Source: an uncultured Luminiphilus sp.
GTDB taxonomy: Bacteria; Pseudomonadota; Gammaproteobacteria; Pseudomonadales; Halieaceae
DNA: 64,000 nucleotides
Direction of reading: 5' to 3'
Assembly (NCBI GenBank): GCA_943789425.1
Contig: CALSUB010000004.1
Location: forward strand, 1-64,000
Positions 58,797-64,000 of this stretch are shown in pieces (within the stretch, counting starts at the first letter, position 1; each line of letters starts with the position of its first letter). The position numbers were made by a program, and so were the translations under genes. The notes below the pieces were generated by a model. That model did not search any database. It saw nothing but the letters and a program-made list of their open reading frames with translations, and was not told the DNA's origin.

Positions 58797-60122
58797 CTAT
58801 CTCACCCGACCTGCAGGACTGACGCTCCCGAGGTTGGCTTTCTTCATCACGCCTTCATATTGGTGTGACATTAGATGACTTTGCACTTGCGCCATAAAAT
58901 CCATGACCACAACCACCACAATCAGCATTGAAGTGCCGCCAAGGTAGAAGGGCACGTTGAACATCACGACCAGAAACTGCGGCAGCAGGCACACTAACGC
59001 GATGTAGGCCGAACCAAACACCGTCAATCTCGTCAGCACACCGTCAATGTAGTTGGCGGTCTGCTGCCCTGGACGAATCCCTGGCACAAATGCCCCAGAA
59101 CGCTTGAGGTTATCGGCCACTTCCTGCGGATTGAACATCAGCGCCGTGTAGAAAAAGCAGAAGAACACAATAAAGCCGGTAAACAACAAAATATTTAACG
59201 GCTGACCGGGACCAATCGCCACCGCCAAGTCCTGCAACCAATCGGCGCTATCACCGCTACCAAACCACTGTGCAACCGAAGCAGGAAATAACAAAATGGA
59301 GCTGGCAAAAATTGCTGGAATCACCCCAGCCATGTTCACTTTTAACGGCAAATGCGACGCCTGTGCCTGCATCATCTTGCGACCCTGCTGCCGCTTTGCG
59401 TAGTTCACCGTGATACGGCGCTGCCCCCGCTCGATGAACACCACCAAATAGATCACAACGGCGGCCAAGACCAAAATACCCAGCAAAATTAGAATGCTTA
59501 TTTCACCTTGTCTCGCTTGCTCGAGGGATTGCCCGATGGCTGCAGGTAAACCGGCCACAATGCCGGCAAAAATCAACAACGAGATCCCGTTTCCAACACC
59601 GCGCTCCGTGATCTGCTCGCCCAACCACATCATGAACACCGCGCCGGTGACGAGAGAGGCCACTGCCGTCACGTAAAAACTGAATCCGGTAACGTAGGTC
59701 AGGCCTTGGTTGGCCAATCCCACGGTCATGCCAGAGCCTTGCACCAGCGCCAGCACGACGGTCAGATAACGGGTCCACTGAGATATCTTCCGCCGACCTG
59801 CCTCACCTTCTTTCTTTAACTGCTCTAGCTGCGGCGTCACTGCCGTCATCAGCTGCATAATAATGGAGGCCGATATGTAAGGCAGAATACCCAACGCCAG
59901 GATACTCATGCGCTCCAGCGCACCACCCGAAAAGACATTAGCCAAGCCTAAAATGGTGCCCTGATTCTGATCAAATAACGCCGACAACTGCTCTGGATCA
60001 ATACCCGGCACGGGAATGTGTGTGCCAACGCGGTAAATCAACAGCGCAATCAGCACGAAACGTAGGCGAGCAAAGAGCTCCCCCATGCCGGCTGAATTCA
60101 TTGTAGGCATACCATTCGCCAT
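58797..60122 (-). CDS. secY: Preprotein translocase subunit SecY
   Basis: A 441-residue inner-membrane channel with ten helices. [20 protein letters not shown] starts the protein. LGIMPYISASI-like pore sequence ([17 protein letters not shown]) and the [15 protein letters not shown] loop are standard. It exports unfolded proteins with SecEG and SecA. It follows rplO by three bases. Confidence 0.97.
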   Translation of the reverse strand: MANGMPTMNSAGMGELFARLRFVLIALLIYRVGTHIPVPGIDPEQLSALFDQNQGTILGLANVFSGGALERMSILALGILPYISASIIMQLMTAVTPQLEQLKKEGEAGRRKISQWTRYLTVVLALVQGSGMTVGLANQGLTYVTGFSFYVTAVASLVTGAVFMMWLGEQITERGVGNGISLLIFAGIVAGLPAAIGQSLEQARQGEISILILLGILVLAAVVIYLVVFIERGQRRITVNYAKRQQGRKMMQAQASHLPLKVNMAGVIPAIFASSILLFPASVAQWFGSGDSADWLQDLAVAIGPGQPLNILLFTGFIVFFCFFYTALMFNPQEVADNLKRSGAFVPGIRPGQQTANYIDGVLTRLTVFGSAYIALVCLLPQFLVVMFNVPFYLGGTSMLIVVVVVMDFMAQVQSHLMSHQYEGVMKKANLGSVSPAGRVR

Positions 60123-60125
60123 GGA

Positions 60126-60572
60126 TTACGCCTCGACGCTCCCACCAGCGGCTTCGATAGCTGCTCGCGCACCCTTGGTCACCGTAATGCCCGATACTTT
60201 AACGGCGCGCGTTATCTCTCCAGACAAAAACACGCGAACACGCGCGACGTCTTCTTTAATCAAATCAGCTGATTTCAATGCCGCAATATCGATGGTGTCA
60301 CCTTCGACTAGGTTCAGCTCATGCAATCGCACCTCAGCGGTGGTTCTGCCGATACGAGACGTAAAACCGTACTTTGGCAAACGCTTCTGCAGTGGCATCT
60401 GGCCACCCTCAAAGCCCGCTTTTACTGTGCCGCCTGAGCGCGACTTGAGTCCTTTGTGACCGCGGCCTGCCGTCTTTCCATTTCCAGAACCGATACCGCG
60501 ACCCACTCGCTTCGCTGTGCGCTTAGCGCCCGGAGCGGGGCTCAAACTATTCAATCGCATTTCGTCAGACAT
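60126..60572 (-). CDS. rplO: 50S ribosomal protein L15
   Basis: A 148-residue protein: [20 protein letters not shown], then [20 protein letters not shown]. The start at 60572 (MSDEMRLN) overlaps rpmD by eight bases. A start four codons later is also possible. Confidence 0.95.
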   Translation of the reverse strand: MSDEMRLNSLSPAPGAKRTAKRVGRGIGSGNGKTAGRGHKGLKSRSGGTVKAGFEGGQMPLQKRLPKYGFTSRIGRTTAEVRLHELNLVEGDTIDIAALKSADLIKEDVARVRVFLSGEITRAVKVSGITVTKGARAAIEAAGGSVEA

Positions 60573-60759
60573 TGCTCTCGTCCTCCACACGTACGAGGTA
60601 ATTGACCTTATTGATCATGCCTCGCACTGATGGTGTATCTTCCACTTCGACAGTGTGGCCAATACGACGCAGACCCAGCCCCGCGACACAAGCTTTATGC
60701 TTCTGCAACCGACCATGAATACTGCGAACTTGCGTCACTTTAATCATTGCTTTGCTCAT
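60565..60759 (-). CDS. rpmD: 50S ribosomal protein L30
   Basis: A 64-residue protein with [21 protein letters not shown] and [18 protein letters not shown]. Its end overlaps rplO. The start might be the second methionine (MIKVTQV). Confidence 0.94.
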   Translation of the reverse strand: MSKAMIKVTQVRSIHGRLQKHKACVAGLGLRRIGHTVEVEDTPSVRGMINKVNYLVRVEDESNV

Positions 60760-60776
60760 TATCCTTGCCTCGCCAA

Positions 60777-61298
60777 TCAGCTGAGGATTTCTTCTACACT
60801 GAGACCGCGCCGTGCCGCCACGTCCTCAGGAGAAGTCATGTCACGCAGGCCTTTGTAAGTCGCCTGAACAACGTTAACGGGGTTGGTGGAGCCGTAGCAC
60901 TTTGCCAGGACATTGTGGACGCCGGCCAATTCTAAGACCGACCGCATCGCACCCCCAGCAATCACACCCGTACCCTCAGAGGCGGGCTGCATGTAAACCT
61001 TTGAAGCACCATGAGCAGCCCTAATGGGATACTGCAGCGTGCCGTTTACCAACTGCACTTTCACCATATTGCGGCGTGCGGCTTCCATTGCCTTCTGAAT
61101 GGCGACTGGCACCTCTCGTGCTTTACCACGTCCGTAGCCGACCCGACCTTTGCCGTCTCCCACCACCGTGAGAGCGGTAAAACTCATAATCCGGCCGCCT
61201 TTCACAGTCTTGGCGACGCGGTTAACCTGTACTAATTTCTCTTGCAGGTCGCCTTCGGTGCGCTGCTCACGCTGCTGCTTCTTGTCGTTCATTGCCAT
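60777..61298 (-). CDS. rpsE: 30S ribosomal protein S5
   Basis: A 173-residue protein. The S5 motif is [20 protein letters not shown], then [11 protein letters not shown], and [17 protein letters not shown]. It stabilises decoding accuracy. Confidence 0.97.
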   Translation of the reverse strand: MAMNDKKQQREQRTEGDLQEKLVQVNRVAKTVKGGRIMSFTALTVVGDGKGRVGYGRGKAREVPVAIQKAMEAARRNMVKVQLVNGTLQYPIRAAHGASKVYMQPASEGTGVIAGGAMRSVLELAGVHNVLAKCYGSTNPVNVVQATYKGLRDMTSPEDVAARRGLSVEEILS

Positions 61299-61301
61299 CT
61301 C

Positions 61302-61652
61302 TTAAAACTCCAGTCCGCCTTCACGGGCGGCCTCTGCAAGGGCTTTTACCCGACCGTGATATCGAAATCCTGACCGGTCAAACGCGACCGTGGACACACC
61401 CGCTGCCTTCGCTCGTTCAGCAACTAGTTTTCCGACCGCACCAGCCGCAGTCATATTGCCCGTCGCATCCGAGCGCAACGCTTTGTCCAGCGTCGATGCC
61501 TGCGCAAGAACCGTTTTACTGTCGCCTGCAATCACCTGCGCATAAATATGCCGGGGTGTGCGGTGGACAGACAGCCGGACGGTCCCTGCAGTGCGCATCT
61601 GCACTCTGGACTTCTTTGCTCGGCGCAATCGCGCTTGTGTTTTCGTATTCAT
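61302..61652 (-). CDS. rplR: 50S ribosomal protein L18
   Basis: A 116-residue 5S rRNA-binding protein: [19 protein letters not shown] and the C-terminal [26 protein letters not shown] region in pieces. It precedes rpsE by three bases. Confidence 0.97.
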   Translation of the reverse strand: MNTKTQARLRRAKKSRVQMRTAGTVRLSVHRTPRHIYAQVIAGDSKTVLAQASTLDKALRSDATGNMTAAGAVGKLVAERAKAAGVSTVAFDRSGFRYHGRVKALAEAAREGGLEF

Positions 61653-61664
61653 AACGGGTTCCGA

Positions 61665-62192
61665 TTACTTTTTCTTGGCTTCTTTACGTCGGACGTGCTC
61701 GTCCGCATAACGAATGCCTTTGCCCTTGTAAGGCTCTGGCGGACGAAAGCTGCGAATTTCTGCTGCTGCTTGACCCACAGCCTGCTTGTCGACGCCAGAG
61801 ATCACGATCTCTGTTTGAGTAGGCGTATCAGCAGACAATCCGTCTGCCAACTGATAGTCAACGGGATGAGACAGGCCAATCGTTAGGTTGACTGACTTAC
61901 CTGAGGCCTTTGCACGATAACCAACGCCATTGAGCAACAGCCGCTTTTCCCAGCCCTCTGAGACACCCTTCACCATGTTGGCAAGCAGCGAGCGGGTTGT
62001 TCCAGCCATGGCACGGCAGTCATCGTTGTCATAGGTAATAGTGGCGACGTCTTCCGCGACGCTGACACCAATACCATTGGTCAGCATCAGATCCAACGAA
62101 CCCTTGCCGCCTTTAACGGAGATGTTCGCGCCGTCAATATTGATATCAACCCCTTTAGGGACCGCAACTGGGCTATTTGCTACACGAGACAT
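61665..62192 (-). CDS. rplF: 50S ribosomal protein L6
   Basis: A 175-residue two-domain protein. MSRVANSPVAVPKGVDINID is the start. LANMVKGVSEGWEKRLLLNG and RSFRPPEPYKGKGIRYADE are diagnostic. Confidence 0.97.
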   Translation of the reverse strand: MSRVANSPVAVPKGVDINIDGANISVKGGKGSLDLMLTNGIGVSVAEDVATITYDNDDCRAMAGTTRSLLANMVKGVSEGWEKRLLLNGVGYRAKASGKSVNLTIGLSHPVDYQLADGLSADTPTQTEIVISGVDKQAVGQAAAEIRSFRPPEPYKGKGIRYADEHVRRKEAKKK

Positions 62193-62216
62193 TTTTCAAA
62201 CGCTCCAATTCTTTAT

Positions 62217-62612
62217 TCAGAAGACGGTGCAGAGGACTTCGCCCCCCACACCGGCAGCACGAGCGGCACGATCTGTCATGACACCTTGCGAAGTGGAGAC
62301 AATCGCCACCCCTAGGCCGCCACGAACGGTAGGCAAGCCATCCTTACCTGAGTACCGGCGTAAAGACGGCTTACTGATTCGGTCTATCTCGGCTATCACC
62401 GGCTTGCCCTCGTAATACTTGAGGTCAATGTGGAGACGCGGCTTGCCCGAACTCTCGTCGTATCGGTGCCCTGCAATGTATCCCTCTTGCTCCAGGACCT
62501 TTGCCACAGACACTTTCAACTTGGACCCCGGCATATCAACATTCTGTTTGCCTGCCATTTGCGCATTGCGCAAGCGGGTCAACATATCGCTCAACGGATC
62601 TTGCATGCTCAT
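62217..62612 (-). CDS. rpsH: 30S ribosomal protein S8
   Basis: A 131-residue 16S rRNA-binding protein: [18 protein letters not shown], and the C-terminal [20 protein letters not shown]. In related operons it is also the translational repressor of spc genes. Confidence 0.97.
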   Translation of the reverse strand: MSMQDPLSDMLTRLRNAQMAGKQNVDMPGSKLKVSVAKVLEQEGYIAGHRYDESSGKPRLHIDLKYYEGKPVIAEIDRISKPSLRRYSGKDGLPTVRGGLGVAIVSTSQGVMTDRAARAAGVGGEVLCTVF

Positions 62613-62626
62613 TTCAAAGTTCTCCG

Positions 62627-62932
62627 TTACCAGCTGGACTTAACCAGACCCGGTACATCGCCGCGCATGGCGGCTTCCCGTAGCTTGTTTCGACACAAGC
62701 CAAATTTTCGATAAACACCGTGTGGCCGACCTGTCACCTGGCAGCGTCGCCGCTGGCGGACAGGGCTGGCGTTGCGGGGCAACTTTTGAAGTGCGATCTG
62801 TGCTTCCCATCGCTCCTCATCGGACGTATTCAAATTGGCGATGGTTTCCTTGAGCTGCGCGCGTTTCGCTGCAAACTTTTCAACGGTCCGTGCACGCTTA
62901 GCCTCGCGGGCAACCATGGATTTCTTAGCCAT
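62627..62932 (-). CDS. rpsN: 30S ribosomal protein S14
   Basis: A 101-residue protein, the longer zinc-free (C-) form. [40 protein letters not shown] and [18 protein letters not shown] are diagnostic. Confidence 0.97.
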   Translation of the reverse strand: MAKKSMVAREAKRARTVEKFAAKRAQLKETIANLNTSDEERWEAQIALQKLPRNASPVRQRRRCQVTGRPHGVYRKFGLCRNKLREAAMRGDVPGLVKSSW

Positions 62933-62944
62933 ATCTCTGATGCC

Positions 62945-63484
62945 TCAGCTTCTGAAGGGGAAGTTAAACGCTGCAAGCAGCGCACGACCCTGTTCATCGT
63001 TTGCCGCAGTAGTGGAGATAGTGATGTCCATGCCCCGCAGCTTGTCAATTTGGTCGTAATCAATTTCTGGGAAAATGATCTGCTCGGTGATGCCCATGGC
63101 AAAGTTGCCGCGGCCGTCAAACTGCTTTGGGCTCACCCCTCGGAAGTCACGTACCCGGGGGATAGAGATGTTGATAAGACGGTCCAAGAACTCGTACATT
63201 CGCTCATCACGCAGCGTCACCTTGCATCCGATCGGCCAGCCATCGCGAATTTTGAAGCCAGCAATCGACTTTCGCGACTTGGTAATCACGGGCTTTTGAC
63301 CAGCAATTTTCGTCATATCGGAGACGGCGTGCTCAAGCACTTTCTTGTCTCCCACAGCCTCTCCGACACCCATATTCAAGGTGATTTTGGCAATGCGGGG
63401 AACCGCCATCACATTCTTAAGGCCCAGTTCTGCTTGCAGCTTAGGCACAATCTCGGTCCGATACATTTCTTTCAGCGCTGTCAT
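62945..63484 (-). CDS. rplE: 50S ribosomal protein L5
   Basis: A 179-residue 5S rRNA-binding protein with [35 protein letters not shown], and [20 protein letters not shown]. Confidence 0.97.
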   Translation of the reverse strand: MTALKEMYRTEIVPKLQAELGLKNVMAVPRIAKITLNMGVGEAVGDKKVLEHAVSDMTKIAGQKPVITKSRKSIAGFKIRDGWPIGCKVTLRDERMYEFLDRLINISIPRVRDFRGVSPKQFDGRGNFAMGITEQIIFPEIDYDQIDKLRGMDITISTTAANDEQGRALLAAFNFPFRS

Positions 63485-63511
63485 GTCTTAAATGCCTCTG
63501 TTCAACTGGGT

Positions 63512-63826
63512 TCAGGCGTCAACTAAGTCGCCAGACGGTCTAAAGACGCGCACTTTCTTGCCGTCTTCAACTCGATACCCCACTCGCTCGCCCTTACCGG
63601 ACTTGCTATTAAATAACGCCAGGTTCGACGCCCGAATCGGCGCCTCTTGCTCGACGATGCCGCCTGCGACACCGGCCTGAGGGTTTGGCTTGGTGTGCTT
63701 CTTAACCATATTCACACCGCTCACGATCACGCGATCACTGTCAAGCAGCCGACGCACCGTGCCACGCTTTCCTTTATCTTTTCCCGCAATCACGATCACG
63801 TCGTCATCACTCTTGAGCTTCGCCAT
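63512..63826 (-). CDS. rplX: 50S ribosomal protein L24
   Basis: A 104-residue assembly initiator. The KOW motif [18 protein letters not shown] is near the N-terminus, and [20 protein letters not shown] follows. Confidence 0.97.
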   Translation of the reverse strand: MAKLKSDDDVIVIAGKDKGKRGTVRRLLDSDRVIVSGVNMVKKHTKPNPQAGVAGGIVEQEAPIRASNLALFNSKSGKGERVGYRVEDGKKVRVFRPSGDLVDA

Positions 63827-63849
63827 GGTCTGACCCTCTTAATCCTTGC

Positions 63850-64000
63850 TCAAATCACTTCTGGCGCGAGTGAAATTATTTTCATGAATTTCTCCCCACG
63901 CAACTCGCGCGTCACTGGTCCAAATATACGAGTGCCAATTGGCGCGTCCTGAGCATTCAGCAACACCGCCGCATTCTCATCGAACTTGATCAGCGAACCG
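63850..64000 (-). CDS. rplN: 50S ribosomal protein L14 (5' part outside window)
   Basis: The C-terminal 49 residues read in from the right edge, with [29 protein letters not shown] and the end [10 protein letters not shown]. This is L14, which precedes L24 in the spc operon. Confidence 0.95.
   Translation of the reverse strand, partial: GSLIKFDENAAVLLNAQDAPIGTRIFGPVTRELRGEKFMKIISLAPEVI

Noticed and set aside
62720-63526. 268-codon rightward frame opposite rpsN/rplE
   Set aside because: It is antisense to firmly identified ribosomal genes and its translation shows no family features.

Overview
The window is a chromosomal stretch of a free-living, probably marine, gammaproteobacterium. The signs are the classic spc/alpha ribosomal order, a fabA-fabB pair, the uvrA–MFS–ssb neighbourhood familiar from pseudomonad-like genomes, large TonB-dependent receptors, and a light-damage cluster (DASH cryptochrome, DUF2256 protein, iron-sulfur photolyase). 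Base composition is moderately GC-rich. A relative of the Halieaceae (OM60/NOR5 clade) fits, but that placement is inference from gene content. No phage, insertion sequence, CRISPR array, tRNA or rRNA was recognised.

Layout. 0-1.1 kb: 3'-truncated serA. 1.2-5.7 kb: a likely bicarbonate-acquisition block, with an OxyR-like LysR regulator that lacks the peroxidatic cysteine, divergent from a SnoaL-like protein and a BicA-type SulP transporter, then a rhodanese lipoprotein and a gamma-carbonic-anhydrase-like protein. 5.8-11.1 kb: an EamA exporter, molybdate uptake modABC, an isopenicillin-N-synthase-type oxygenase and a NupC nucleoside transporter. 11.1-11.7 kb: a long non-coding segment with tandem repeats, hairpins and AT-rich DNA. 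11.7-17.5 kb: an MFS transporter, a frameshifted Oar-like TonB receptor and a frameshifted old-yellow-enzyme oxidoreductase. 17.8-21.2 kb: the Leloir operon galK-galT-galE. 21.3-25.7 kb: light-damage genes and a membrane dipeptidase. 25.8-29.5 kb: three acyl-CoA dehydrogenases, one broken. 29.7-30.8 kb: ferrochelatase with a one-base frame break. 30.8-34.6 kb: ZIP transporter, and rplU-rpmA-obg-proB. 34.9-41.1 kb: ispB-pgi facing manC-galU-algC (sugar nucleotide supply). 41.5-46.3 kb: fabA-fabB, moeA-moaB with an SDR gene, and ssb. 46.5-50.7 kb: MFS transporter and uvrA. 50.9-55.3 kb: an intact TonB receptor with a candidate Fur site and an N-terminally truncated second receptor. 55.6-64 kb: rplQ, rpoA, rpsD, rpsK, rpsM, rpmJ, secY, rplO, rpmD, rpsE, rplR, rplF, rpsH, rpsN, rplE, rplX and partial rplN.

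The signals most worth following are: the cysteine-less OxyR-like regulator with a palindrome-rich divergent promoter next to BicA; about eight single-base frame breaks, all between 6.8 and 30.3 kb; degenerate 12-15 bp tandem repeats that recur at gene ends and inside galK/galT linkers; a structured leader in front of nupC coupled to a 2-oxoglutarate oxygenase; and several near-perfect palindromes in promoter regions (34.8, 41.4 and 53.8 kb). I did not find a clearly new multi-gene defence or biosynthetic system.
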